From: Herbaspirillum rubrisubalbicans
GTDB taxonomy: Bacteria; Pseudomonadota; Gammaproteobacteria; Burkholderiales; Burkholderiaceae_D
Reading direction: 5' to 3'
Assembly: GCF_003719195.1 (NCBI RefSeq)
Contig: NZ_CP024996.1
Coordinates: 5,518,001-5,582,000, forward strand
DNA length: 64,000 nt
Both the position numbers and the translations under genes were made by a program. Under the pieces are notes generated by a model. It was not told the DNA's origin. It ran no database searches and saw only the letters and a list, made by a program, of their open reading frames with translations. Below, one piece after another: positions 23,628-32,203 of the stretch; within the stretch, counting starts at the first letter, position 1, and every line of letters starts with the position of its first letter.

Positions 23628-24053
23628 TCAGTCCCGCTGGGCAAAGGCTGCCGTCGAGGCCAGCTCATTCAACAATGCCACGGTGGAGCAGCTCGAAACT
23701 TCATATGGATTGAGTTCGCCCGTGACCGAGTACTTCAGCAACAGCGAACGGTTGATCTTGTCCAGGCGGATCTTGCCCATGGTCCACGAGGAATACAGGC
23801 GTTCGTCGATCGATTCATAGGCCAGCAGGATCACGTCCTGGTGGCGCTCATCGCGCAGCAAGCGGCCATAGAGGCGGTTGACCTGATCACGCCCACCTTC
23901 GAGCACCTGCACGAAGATGGTATCGCTGTAGCACAGCACACCGGTGATGCCCTGCTGCGGATTGCGCTGGCGCGAGGCGGCCAGAATGGCCTCGATGCTG
24001 TCATGGGTGATGGCCTGGCGGGCACGGCTTGCATAGATCAGACGAACCAGCAT
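23628..24053 (-). CDS. BLUF-domain blue-light sensor
   Basis: 141 residues, almost all a single BLUF domain that binds FAD. The photoactive residues are present: Y7 (LIYAS), N31 and Q49 (FVQVLEG), plus W90 and M92 in the SSWTMG motif that signals to the C-terminal helices. There is no attached enzyme domain, so it is a short-type BLUF that must signal by protein contact. It starts 2 bp after the folE stop on the same strand and shares its terminator, so the two are almost certainly co-expressed. Confidence 0.9.
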   Translation of the reverse strand: MLVRLIYASRARQAITHDSIEAILAASRQRNPQQGITGVLCYSDTIFVQVLEGGRDQVNRLYGRLLRDERHQDVILLAYESIDERLYSSWTMGKIRLDKINRSLLLKYSVTGELNPYEVSSCSTVALLNELASTAAFAQRD

Positions 24054-24055
24054 GA

Positions 24056-24799
24056 TTAACCTCGTTGACGGTGGGAAATCAGCGCCAGGAATTCGCGGCG
24101 CAGGTTGGCGTCACGCAGGAAGGAGCCGCGCATGACGCTGTTGATCATCTTCGAATCCATGTCCTTCACGCCGCGCCAGTGCATACAGAAGTGGTCGGCT
24201 TCCATGACGATGGCCAGGCCGTCCGGCTGCAGTTTCTGCATCAGCAGGTCGGCCGCCTGGGAGACTGCTTCTTCCTGGATCTGCGGACGGCTCATCACCC
24301 ATTCCAGCAGGCGGGCATACTTGGACAAGCCGATCAGGTTGGAATGTTCATTGGGCATCACCCCCACCCACACCTTGCCCATGATCGGGCACAGGTGGTG
24401 CGAGCAAGCGCTGCGTACCGTGATGGGGCCGACAATCATCAGCTCATTCAGGCGTTCAATGTTGGGGAACTCGGTCACCGGCGGGGCGGCCTGGTAGCGA
24501 CCCTTGAAGACTTCGTTCAAATACATCTTGGCCACGCGCTTGGCGGTGTCCTGGGTATTGTGGTCGCTCTCGACGTCGATCACCAGGCTCTCCAGCACAG
24601 CCGCCAGCTTGGACTGCACCTCGGCCTGCAATTGCGCCAGTTCGCCTTCCTCGATGAAGGCAGCGATATTGTCGTTGGCGTGGAAACGCACGCCGGCGGC
24701 CTTGATGCGCTGGCGGATGCGGGTCGACACCAACTGGTCGTGCACGCTAGGGGCAGCTGCCTCGGAAGCGTTCGCGGCCGGTTTGTTTTCTGTTGCCAT
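24056..24799 (-). CDS. folE: GTP cyclohydrolase I (FolE)
   Basis: Converts GTP to 7,8-dihydroneopterin triphosphate, the first step to folate and pterins. 247 residues, with an N-terminal extension of about 45 residues before the catalytic core. Zinc ligands are in SACSHHLCPIMGK and HFCMHWRGVKD; GRYQ and the final SRREFLALI-type end also match the FolE1 family. It is followed 2 bp later by the BLUF gene. The extension (MATENKPAANASEAAAP) is low complexity and probably disordered. Confidence 0.93.
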   Translation of the reverse strand: MATENKPAANASEAAAPSVHDQLVSTRIRQRIKAAGVRFHANDNIAAFIEEGELAQLQAEVQSKLAAVLESLVIDVESDHNTQDTAKRVAKMYLNEVFKGRYQAAPPVTEFPNIERLNELMIVGPITVRSACSHHLCPIMGKVWVGVMPNEHSNLIGLSKYARLLEWVMSRPQIQEEAVSQAADLLMQKLQPDGLAIVMEADHFCMHWRGVKDMDSKMINSVMRGSFLRDANLRREFLALISHRQRG

Positions 24800-25123
24800 G
24801 ATGGATTGCGATCACGCCAGGCGAGACCGCGGAGTTGGGAGTGGCGTCATTATGCCCGGAAATGTGAGGACGCATCGGAGCCAAAGCCGCGTCAAGCCCG
24901 AGTCAAGGCCACCACAACACCCCGCCTGTGGTGGCCTATACATGGTCCTTGCTGTGGTTAAGAGGGGTTGATTATTGTTTGCCGCACTTTACACCGACCT
25001 AACCGCTGCTTACACGCCAAGCCAGCATCATCCCTGCACGCGCCGCCACGCGCATCTTGCGTCTTCTGGCGTGGACGGCTGTATCGGCCGGGCATCCAGC
25101 CCGGTTGCCATCGGGGGATCACC
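24800..25123. promoter_or_regulatory. Divergent control region between folE and flgH
   Basis: 324 bp between divergent genes. It contains a perfect 11-bp inverted repeat AGGCCACCACA (24906-24916) / TGTGGTGGCCT (24927-24937) with a 10-nt loop and no T-run, so an operator or RNA structure is more likely than a terminator. A frame runs into flgH from 24968, but its codons do not resemble a protein. Confidence 0.45.
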
Positions 25124-25789
25124 ATGTCATTCCAGTATCGTCTTGCCAGCGTGGCTGCGCTGGCTGTTTTGCTCTCGGCCTGCTCCAGCCCGGCGCCGAT
25201 GGTCACCGGCCCCACCAGCGTGCGCCCGGCCTACCAGGTCGCCAACGTGGAAAACAACGGCGCCATCTTCCGCGTCTCCAGCGCCCAGTTGTTCGAAGAA
25301 CCGACCACCTACAACGTGGGCGACATCATCAAGATCGACATTTCCGAATCCATCAGCAGCAGCAACAAAGCCGCCACCAACAACAGCCGCGACAGTTCAC
25401 TCACGCAAAAGGGTCCGGGCTCGGATGCTCCGCTGGGCGGCTTGTTCACGCAACTCTACAACGCCAACTATACGGCCACTGGCAACAATACCTTCAAGGG
25501 TTCCGGCGACAGCAGCAACAGCAATACCATGACCGGCACCCTGATGGTGTCCATCGTCGAAGTCCTGCCCAACCGCAACCTGGTGGTGGCGGGCGAAAAA
25601 CGCATTGGCGTGAACGGCAACATCAATACACTGCGCTTCTCGGGCGTGGTGCGCACGCGTGATATCCGCGGCGGCATCGTGGCGTCTTCCAACGTGGCCG
25701 ATGCGCGCCTGGAACAGGTGGGCGGCGGCTCCATTGCCGACGCCAGCAGCGACAACAATTTCTTCCGTCGGCTGCTGACCATCTGGTAA
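25124..25789 (+). CDS. flgH: Flagellar L-ring-like lipoprotein FlgH (orphan)
   Basis: 221 residues. Lipoprotein signal with lipobox LLSAC (C20); then the FlgH core: YNVGDIIKIDISESISSSNKAA, TGTLMVSIVEVLPNRNLVVAGEKRIGVN, NTLRFSGVVRTRDI and SSNVADARLEQVGGG. FlgH forms the outer-membrane L-ring of the flagellar basal body. No other flagellar gene is nearby, which is unusual because flgH normally sits in flgBCDEFGHIJ. It may be a relocated copy or a paralogue with another secretion role. The start at 25124 is chosen for the lipoprotein signal. Confidence 0.75.
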   Translation: MSFQYRLASVAALAVLLSACSSPAPMVTGPTSVRPAYQVANVENNGAIFRVSSAQLFEEPTTYNVGDIIKIDISESISSSNKAATNNSRDSSLTQKGPGSDAPLGGLFTQLYNANYTATGNNTFKGSGDSSNSNTMTGTLMVSIVEVLPNRNLVVAGEKRIGVNGNINTLRFSGVVRTRDIRGGIVASSNVADARLEQVGGGSIADASSDNNFFRRLLTIW

Positions 25790-25810
25790 ATCTGCCGATC
25801 CAGAAACGCC

Positions 25811-25842
25811 AACGGCAAGCAGATCGCTTGCCGTTTTTTTTT
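25811..25842 (+). terminator. Terminator after flgH
   Basis: Perfect 10-bp stem AACGGCAAGC (25811-25820) / GCTTGCCGTT (25826-25835), 5-nt loop, followed by seven further T residues, 20 bp after the flgH stop. Confidence 0.9.
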
Positions 25843-25887
25843 CGCATTTTCTTAAGGTTTTCTGTACTGATCTAGAGGATAGATGGT

Positions 25888-26463
25888 TCAAAAACCATTA
25901 GTCCCGCCGCGCACGCTGGCAGCCCCATTGTCGGCCACCACGGGGTTACCCGGGAACAGCGCATCGACCAGCGGCGCCAGCTTGTCACCCGCCGAAGCCC
26001 ACTTGTCCTGGCCGAAGTTGCCCAGCCGGTACTGCGCCGTGCCCAGCACGCGCCCATCACGACGCAGAGTCAGGGCGGCATAGGTCAGATAGGGGGAATA
26101 GGCATCGGTGAAGACCTTGGTATCCCATTTGACATAGCCCACGTAACTCAGCGTCACCGGACAATCCAGCGACTGCGTGCCGGCGTCATAGACCCGGCTT
26201 TGCACACCGTGCTTCTGCAGCTCGCCCTGCAGGCCGGGGACGAAGTCGCTCAAGGCCACCGACCCATTCCACTCGATGCAGACATCGTGGATGGGATCCT
26301 TGCTGTAGACGATGGGATTCTGGACCGAACTGGGCGCCATCGCCCGCACGGTGGAGGCGGTCGATCCGACTAACCCCACCGCGTCGACCAGGGCATTGCC
26401 TGAGGTGACGACGCAGCCCGACAGCGATGACACCAGCAAGCTGGCAGTAATGATGGTGCGCAT
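25888..26463 (-). CDS. Putative outer-membrane lipoprotein of unknown function
   Basis: 191 residues with an N-terminal lipoprotein signal (MRTIITASLLVSSLSGCVV, lipobox LSGC). The rest has one further Cys (in SLDCPVTLSYVGYVKWD) and a pattern of an alternating beta-sheet with a C-terminal Gly/Asn-rich tail. The C..TLSY..Y..WD...Y and DGR-x-LG-A-Y pattern faintly recalls the Sbal_3080 type of small lipoprotein, but I am not sure. It is divergent from the next gene and shares a 220-bp control region with it. Confidence 0.65.
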   Translation of the reverse strand: MRTIITASLLVSSLSGCVVTSGNALVDAVGLVGSTASTVRAMAPSSVQNPIVYSKDPIHDVCIEWNGSVALSDFVPGLQGELQKHGVQSRVYDAGTQSLDCPVTLSYVGYVKWDTKVFTDAYSPYLTYAALTLRRDGRVLGTAQYRLGNFGQDKWASAGDKLAPLVDALFPGNPVVADNGAASVRGGTNGF

Positions 26464-26685
26464 GATGCTCTCCCCGTGCGCAATCCGCCTGCTCTGCCCG
26501 CCTGGCGCGGGTGGCGCGGATTACAGGCTGCCCATCATAGCGGCGCGTATTGCCGCGCCAGGATCGTTTTACCTTCATTTACGCTGAACGTGCGCGCACT
26601 TAACAGCACCTCACCAGGCGCAAAGCGCAAGGACGCGCAGTGCTGGCACAATAGCCGCCTGTACCGTTGTTCCAAGGAGACTTCC

Positions 26686-27129
26686 ATGCCCGCTCTGACC
26701 GTTCGCACCCTGCTGGCCACGCTGGCCCTGGGTGGCGTATTGCAGGCCGCCCAGGCCGACACCCTCAAGTCCGAAAGCGAAGTGCGCGCCCTGACCGACA
26801 AGGTCATGGCCCAGGCCGGCGCCGGCCACACCGATGATGCCTACGGCCTGCTGTCGCCCTATGCCCTGGTCGATATCCGTGCCTTCGAGACCGCCCGCAC
26901 CCATGCCCGCAGCGCGCGCATGGCCATCGAGGCGCTGGTGGGCAATTCGGTCGGCTACGAATTCATCCGCTCGGAAAAAGTGGGCGACTCGCTCATCAAG
27001 CTGACCTACATCGAAAAGACCGAGCGCCAGGCCATCCCCTGGATGTTCATCTTCTACAAGGCGCCCACCGGTTGGGCGATGAGCACCTTCAGCAATGGCG
27101 CCGACGTGGATGCGCTGTTTGATCGCTGA
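26686..27129 (+). CDS. Secreted hypothetical protein
   Basis: 147 residues with a Sec signal peptide (MPALTVRTLLATLALGGVLQAAQA, cleavage after AQA). The mature part is small and alpha-beta (SEVRALTDKVMAQ ... YEFIRSEKVGDSLIKLTYIEKTERQAIPWMFIFYKAPTGWAMSTF), resembling an NTF2-like periplasmic fold, but I do not recognise a named family. The start follows AAGGAGA. Right after the stop, an 11-bp repeat places TGA in all three frames. Confidence 0.7.
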   Translation: MPALTVRTLLATLALGGVLQAAQADTLKSESEVRALTDKVMAQAGAGHTDDAYGLLSPYALVDIRAFETARTHARSARMAIEALVGNSVGYEFIRSEKVGDSLIKLTYIEKTERQAIPWMFIFYKAPTGWAMSTFSNGADVDALFDR

Positions 27130-27151
27130 ATAGTCGCTGAATAGTCGCTGA
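27130..27151 (+). repeat. Tandem 11-bp repeat carrying stop codons in three frames
   Basis: CGCTGA-ATAGT is repeated so that TGA occurs at 27127, 27138 and 27149, one in each reading frame. Confidence 0.6.
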
Positions 27152-27174
27152 GGTCAGTGCTCTGATCTCTGATA

Positions 27175-28440
27175 TCAGATCACCCGCTGCGGCTCCAGGT
27201 CGGCACTCTCGATCTCACTGGTCACGCCGGAAATCCGGTCGGCGATGATGCGCGAGGCACCGCAAGCCGTGGTCCAGCCGTTGGAACCATGGCCGGCATT
27301 GAGCCAGAGATTGGGGTAGCGGGTGGCGCCGATGAGGGGCGCACCATCCGGCGTCATCGGACGCAGGCCGGCCCAGTATTCGATCCGGCTCAGGTCGGCC
27401 CCCTGTGGATAAAGATTGTTGAGCGACTTCAATGCCGTAGCGCAGTCGCGCGGACGCACGCGCGTATCCCAACTACCGATCTCGGCGGTGCCAGCAGCGC
27501 GAATGTGCTGGCCCATGCGGGTGATGGCGACCTTGTAGTACTCATCCATGACCCCGCTGCGCGGCGCCCTCTCGGGGTCGGCCACCGGCACCGTGATGGC
27601 ATAGCCTTTGACCGGATAGATGGGCAGCTCCAGCCCCAGCGGCCTGAGCATCGGCACCGAGGCGCTGGCGCAGGCCACCACGTAGGCATCGGCGCGCAGC
27701 GTGCCATTTTTGGTACGCAAACCACTGACCTGGTCACCGGCCACCTCGATGGCCTGCACCTCTGTGGACAAGTGGAACTCCATCCCATGCGCCTGCAGCC
27801 AGCTTGCCAGCGCGCGCGCAAACAAGGGGCAATTGCCGGTCTCATCGCGCGGCAGCAAGAGCCCACCCTTGATCTCGTGGCGCGCCGCATGAAGGCCGGG
27901 GTCGAAGGCCACGCAGCCATCGGCATCGAGCAATTCGAAGGGCACGCCGGCTTCTTGCAAGACGCTGGTGGACAAGCCGGCATTGTCCAGCCCTTCCTGG
28001 GTGCGAAACAGTTGCAGGTTGCCCACGGTGGTCTGTTCATAACGGATGTCCAGGCGCTCGCGGATCTGCTTTAACTGGGTGTGGCTGTAACGCGCCAGAC
28101 GGCCCATGCGCGCCTTGTTGATGGCATAGCGCTCGCTCGTGCATTGCGCCAGGAACGCCTTGAGCCACTTCCATTGATGCGCATCCAGGCGCGGCGTGAA
28201 CCGCAGCGCCGCCTCGATCCCCAGCCAGCTTTGCAGCGACCACTTCAGCGATTTGGCCGGCATCCCCGGCGCCGCCCAGGGGGTGGCATAGGACGGACAG
28301 ACATGGCCGGCATTGCCGACGCTGGTCTCGGCGGCCACCTCGGCACGACGCTCGACCACGACCACCTCATGGCCGCGTTCGCGCAGGAAATAAGCAGTGG
28401 TGACGCCGACGATACCGGCGCCCAGCACGATGATGCGCAT
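27175..28440 (-). CDS. dadA: D-amino acid dehydrogenase (DadA-like)
   Basis: Membrane-associated FAD enzyme that oxidatively deaminates D-amino acids to 2-oxo acids. 421 residues. The N-terminal VLGAGIVGVTTAY dinucleotide fold, SVGNAGHVCPSYATPWAAPG, the central PVKGYAITVPV strand and the C-terminal GLRPMTPDGAPLIG and NAGHGSNGWTTACG are typical of DadA. No alanine racemase gene (dadX) is adjacent; instead a divergent amino-acid ABC transporter lies 330 bp away. Confidence 0.85.
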   Translation of the reverse strand: MRIIVLGAGIVGVTTAYFLRERGHEVVVVERRAEVAAETSVGNAGHVCPSYATPWAAPGMPAKSLKWSLQSWLGIEAALRFTPRLDAHQWKWLKAFLAQCTSERYAINKARMGRLARYSHTQLKQIRERLDIRYEQTTVGNLQLFRTQEGLDNAGLSTSVLQEAGVPFELLDADGCVAFDPGLHAARHEIKGGLLLPRDETGNCPLFARALASWLQAHGMEFHLSTEVQAIEVAGDQVSGLRTKNGTLRADAYVVACASASVPMLRPLGLELPIYPVKGYAITVPVADPERAPRSGVMDEYYKVAITRMGQHIRAAGTAEIGSWDTRVRPRDCATALKSLNNLYPQGADLSRIEYWAGLRPMTPDGAPLIGATRYPNLWLNAGHGSNGWTTACGASRIIADRISGVTSEIESADLEPQRVI

Positions 28441-28773
28441 GGTCTGGGCTCAACTTCCCTGAAGAAAATAAATGATATAAATCTTATAAATAATTACCGA
28501 TGGCGATGGAACGAATCGTATCGCTGCCAGAAGAAACATGTTCCCGGCTGTCGGGAATTGGCGCGACGGCACGCCAGCGCGAACTCATCATTCTAGCCAA
28601 AGCCAGCTCCCACAGGGATTTGCGGGGCCATCACCCCAGGCATTTGCGCAGTGGGTACCATCTCCGTTCTCCATTACAATGGCCGGGTCCGCAGCGCGCC
28701 GCAACCACAGTTCCTGTGATATCGCTGCGCCTGGTGGCGGGCACCTGAAATTGCTAACCAAGGAAAAACGTAG
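28441..28773 (+). other. Divergent intergenic region between dadA and the ABC permease
   Basis: 333 bp without a supported gene. It contains an AT-rich stretch next to dadA (28465-28500) and an inverted repeat TTCCCG-N5-CGGGAA (28541-28557) that could be an operator. A frame at 28500-28748 has no recognisable product. Confidence 0.45.
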
Positions 28774-29439
28774 ATGTATCACTGGGACTTCGGCTCGCTC
28801 TGGCAATTCAGAAACATCATCGGCATCGGCTTCTTCTATACCCTGAGCTACACCGTGGCCTGTATCGCGCTGGGCCTGCTGGTCGGCCTGCTGGTGGGCC
28901 TGGGTCGGCTCTCTTCCCATGGCTTCATCTCCGCTCCCCTGCGCGCCTTCGTCGAAGTGTTCCGCTGTACGCCGGTGCTGGTGCAACTGGTGTGGTTCTA
29001 CTATGCGCTACCGGTGCTGCTGGATATCCAGATGTCGGCCGGCATGGCCGCCATGTTGTCGCTGGCCTTGTATGGCGGCGCCTTCTATTCCGAGATCATC
29101 CGTGGCGGCATCGTCTCCATCGACATCGGGCAGAGCGAAGCCGGTTGGGCGCTGGGGATGACGCGCTGGCAGTTGATGAAGCGCGTGATCCTGCCGCAAG
29201 CCTTCAAGCGCATGACGCCGCCGCTGGTCAACCAATCCATCATGCAGTTGAAGAATACTTCACTGCTATCGGTGCTGGCGGTGCCCGACCTGCTCTACCA
29301 GGGCCAGATCATCGCCCACGAAACCTATCGTCCGCTGGAGGTCTACACCCTGGTGGCGGTGATCTACTTCGTGATCCTGCTGCCAGCCACCATCTGGGCC
29401 AAGCGCCTGGAAAACCGTCTGGCGGCACAGCATGATTGA
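28774..29439 (+). CDS. Polar amino-acid ABC transporter permease (HisM/GlnP family)
   Basis: 221 residues with five or so membrane helices. It has the N-terminal HEQRO-type signature ([15 protein letters not shown] ... [22 protein letters not shown]) and the EAA loop [29 protein letters not shown] that docks the ATPase. It overlaps the ATPase gene by 8 bp. Only one permease gene is present, implying a homodimer. No binding-protein gene is adjacent; a candidate lies at 34234-35079. Confidence 0.88.
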   Translation: MYHWDFGSLWQFRNIIGIGFFYTLSYTVACIALGLLVGLLVGLGRLSSHGFISAPLRAFVEVFRCTPVLVQLVWFYYALPVLLDIQMSAGMAAMLSLALYGGAFYSEIIRGGIVSIDIGQSEAGWALGMTRWQLMKRVILPQAFKRMTPPLVNQSIMQLKNTSLLSVLAVPDLLYQGQIIAHETYRPLEVYTLVAVIYFVILLPATIWAKRLENRLAAQHD

Positions 29440-30223
29440 GCAGAGCACGATGAACCAGGAACACAACCAGTCCATGATCCAGATCCGCCATCTCCAGAAG
29501 TCCTTCGGTGAGCATGTGGTGTTGAAGGACATTTCCATCGAGATCGCGCGCGGCAGCGTGGTCGCCATGATCGGGCCCTCCGGTTCGGGCAAGTCCACCC
29601 TGCTGCGTTGCCTGAACCTGTTGACCGTGCCCGACCGCGGCTCGGTGCGCATCGGCACACGCCACTTCGAGTTCAATGGCCGCAAGTCGCACTTGCCCAA
29701 GGAACGCGAACTGGCGGCCTTCCGCGCCCGCACCGGCATGGTGTTCCAGCACTTCAACCTGTTCCCGCACATGACGGCGCTGGAGAACGTGATGGAAGGC
29801 ATGGTCACCGTGCTGCGCACGCCCAAGGCCGAGGCGCGCGCCCAGGCCATGGCGCTGCTGCAGAAGGTGGGGCTCATCGAGCGTGCCGACATGTATCCGC
29901 AAAAGCTCTCGGGGGGCCAGAAGCAGCGCATCGCCATCGCCCGTGCGCTGGCCATGCAACCGGACGTGATGTTGTTCGATGAAGCCACCTCGGCGCTGGA
30001 CCCGGAGCTGGTCGGTGAAGTGCTCAACGTGATCCGTGGATTGGCCGCCGATGGCATGACCATGATCCTGGTCACCCATGAAATCGCCTTCGCCCGCGAA
30101 GTGGCGGACCAGGTGGTGTTCATGCGCGATGGCGTGGTGGTCGAGGCCGGACCGCCGTCGCAGGTGATTGACCATCCGCGGGAAGCGGCAACCCAGGCTT
30201 TCCTGTCCCGCTTCAATGCCTGA
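29432..30223 (+). CDS. Polar amino-acid ABC transporter ATP-binding protein (GlnQ/HisP family)
   Basis: 263 residues. Walker [11 protein letters not shown]-loop [18 protein letters not shown], signature LSGGQKQR and Walker [15 protein letters not shown] are all intact, followed by the H-loop VTHEIAF. The alternative start at 29450 or 29474 ([11 protein letters not shown]) would remove an atypical N-terminal tail of 6-14 residues. Together with the permease upstream it forms an amino-acid importer; the proximity of dadA suggests D-amino acid or alanine uptake, which is only an inference. Confidence 0.9.
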   Translation: MIEQSTMNQEHNQSMIQIRHLQKSFGEHVVLKDISIEIARGSVVAMIGPSGSGKSTLLRCLNLLTVPDRGSVRIGTRHFEFNGRKSHLPKERELAAFRARTGMVFQHFNLFPHMTALENVMEGMVTVLRTPKAEARAQAMALLQKVGLIERADMYPQKLSGGQKQRIAIARALAMQPDVMLFDEATSALDPELVGEVLNVIRGLAADGMTMILVTHEIAFAREVADQVVFMRDGVVVEAGPPSQVIDHPREAATQAFLSRFNA

Positions 30224-30259
30224 TGACCAGTGAGCTGACGCGAGCTCACCCAGCATTGC

Positions 30260-30293
30260 AAAAAAATGGCGCGCAGACCTCCTGCGCGCCATT
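30260..30293 (-). terminator. Terminator downstream of the flavin monooxygenase gene
   Basis: 12-bp stem AATGGCGCGCAG (30265-30276) / CTGCGCGCCATT (30282-30293), 5-nt loop, with a T-run on the minus strand. It also separates the convergent ABC transporter genes. Confidence 0.85.
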
Positions 30294-30313
30294 ACCGCTT
30301 CAAGGCTGCCTCG

Positions 30314-32116
30314 TCACTGCAGGTGATGCACCTGCTGCAAGCCATAGACCGGCGTGGCGATGCCCTCCATGCGCGCCTTCAATTGCAGCGCCAGGTACAG
30401 CGAATAATGCCGCGACTGGTGCAGGTTGCCGCCATGGAACCAGAGCGCCGGCTGCTGCGTGGGCTTCCACATGTTGCGCTGCTCGCCTTCCCACGGGCCC
30501 GGATCCTTGGTGGTGGCCGATCCCAACCCCCAGCACTTGCCCACCTTGTCAGCCACCTCGCGTGAGATCAGGTCGGCGGCCCAGCCATTCATCGAGCCAT
30601 AGCCGGTGGCATAGACGATGACGTCGGCCGGCAATTCGCTGCCGTCAGACAGCACAATGGAATGGGCGCGGATTTCCTTCACATCGACTCCGCTCTTCAA
30701 GTGGATCTTGCCTTGCGCGATCAATTCGGAGGCGCCCACATCGATGTAATAGCCCGAGCCGCGCCGCAGGTATTTCATGAAGAGACCTGAATCATCGTCA
30801 CCGAAGTCGAGCATGAAACCGGCCTCTTCCAGGCGTCGATAGAAGTCGGCATCGCGCTCGCGGATCTTGTCGAAGATCTGCTTTTGCATCACCGGCAAGA
30901 CCTTGTAGGGAATCGAGGCGAACAGCAGGTCGGCCTTGACGGTGGTGAGGCCGTTGGCCACGGCGCGCTCGGAATAGAGATCGCCCAGCGCCAGATCCAT
31001 GAGGGAATCGGACTTGACGATGTGGGTGGAGGAACGTTGCAGCATGGTCACGTCCACGCCGTTTTCCCACAGCGCGGCGCAGATGTCGTGGGCCGAATTG
31101 TTGGAGCCGACCACCACCACCTTCTTGCCACGATAGCCGTCCGGCCCCGGGTGACGGGACGAGTGATGCTGCTCGCCCTGGAAGTTTTCCGCACCGGGAA
31201 AGCGCGGCACATTGGGCTTACCGGACATGCCGGTGGCCAGCACCAACTGAGTCGGGTGCAGCACCACCTGCTTGCCTTCGCGCTCCACCACCACTGTCCA
31301 ACGCTGGCTGGCCTCATCGAAGCTGGCCGACTTGCAGACCGTGGAACCCCAGTAGTTCAGCTCCATCACCTTGGCATACATCTCCAGCCAGTCGCCGATC
31401 TTGTCCTTGGGCGCGAACACCGGCCAGTTCTCCGGGAAGGGGATGTAGGGCAGATGGTCGTACCACACCGGGTCATGCAGGCACAGCGACTTGTAGCGCT
31501 TGCGCCAGCTATCGCCGGCACGCTCGTTACGCTCAATGATGATGGTGGGCACCCCCAACTGACGCAGCCGCGCACCCAGCGCAATGCCGCCCTGGCCGCC
31601 GCCGATGATGAGGCAGTATGGCTGCCGGGTATAGCCCAGCTCACGGGCCTCGGCTTCACGTTCTTCCTTCCAGGTACGACGATCGGTGTGCACGCCGTGC
31701 AGGGCGCCGCGCGGGCGATGTTCACCCTTGGGTTCTTCGTGACCCTTCAGTTCGGCGGCGGTGGTGAGCAGCGTCCAGATCTTGCCGTCGCGCAGGCGGA
31801 TATACCCCTTGCCGCGCGCCACGGCCGTCTCCAGCAGCAGCCAACCCTGGGTGAGGCCATCGGCCTGGGTCGGCGTCTCGTCGGGATCCAGGCGCAACTG
31901 GATATCGCGCATCTGGGGCAATTGCGATTGCAGCATGGCACTGATCTGGGCGCGGCCTTCCAGGGTCTTGATGTTCCAGGTGAAGGCAATCAGGTCGCGC
32001 CAATAAGCTTGCTCCTCGAACAGGGCCGCGGCCTTGGTCGGGTTGCCTTCGCGCAGTGCGGCTTGCAGGGCTTCCAGCGTGTGCGCGATCTGCTGGCTGG
32101 GGTTTTCTTCGGGCAT
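30314..32116 (-). CDS. YUCCA-like flavin-containing monooxygenase with N-terminal NTF2-like domain
   Basis: 600 residues, longer than a plain class B monooxygenase. Residues about 8-125 look like a SnoaL/NTF2-type domain (EALQAALREGNPTKAAALF ... YWRDLIAFTWNIKTLEG). The monooxygenase part has the FAD motif GGGQGG (172-177), an FMO-type NFQGEQHHSS segment (311-320), the ATG motif LATGMSG and the NADPH motif VVGSNNSAHD (336-345). Such proteins are often labelled putative flavoprotein involved in K+ transport, and plant YUCCAs make auxin, but the substrate here is unknown. The GAF-Fis regulator gene lies 87 bp upstream on the same strand. Confidence 0.8.
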   Translation of the reverse strand: MPEENPSQQIAHTLEALQAALREGNPTKAAALFEEQAYWRDLIAFTWNIKTLEGRAQISAMLQSQLPQMRDIQLRLDPDETPTQADGLTQGWLLLETAVARGKGYIRLRDGKIWTLLTTAAELKGHEEPKGEHRPRGALHGVHTDRRTWKEEREAEARELGYTRQPYCLIIGGGQGGIALGARLRQLGVPTIIIERNERAGDSWRKRYKSLCLHDPVWYDHLPYIPFPENWPVFAPKDKIGDWLEMYAKVMELNYWGSTVCKSASFDEASQRWTVVVEREGKQVVLHPTQLVLATGMSGKPNVPRFPGAENFQGEQHHSSRHPGPDGYRGKKVVVVGSNNSAHDICAALWENGVDVTMLQRSSTHIVKSDSLMDLALGDLYSERAVANGLTTVKADLLFASIPYKVLPVMQKQIFDKIRERDADFYRRLEEAGFMLDFGDDDSGLFMKYLRRGSGYYIDVGASELIAQGKIHLKSGVDVKEIRAHSIVLSDGSELPADVIVYATGYGSMNGWAADLISREVADKVGKCWGLGSATTKDPGPWEGEQRNMWKPTQQPALWFHGGNLHQSRHYSLYLALQLKARMEGIATPVYGLQQVHHLQ

Positions 32117-32203
32117 GACAAGTCTCCTCTATCTCGACAATAGATATGGTGGGTGGGACGGGGATGACGGCTCTATGACCGTCTGCGGGTAAGACCTGGG
32201 CCG

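Noticed and set aside
24800-25123. Folate or other riboswitch upstream of folE
   Set aside because: The inverted repeat does not fit any riboswitch layout I know and its orientation relative to folE is not informative.
28738-28758. Sigma-54-like GGCAC...TTGCT before the ABC permease
   Set aside because: The GG and GC elements are 11 bp apart instead of 10, the first T is missing, and it is too near the start codon.
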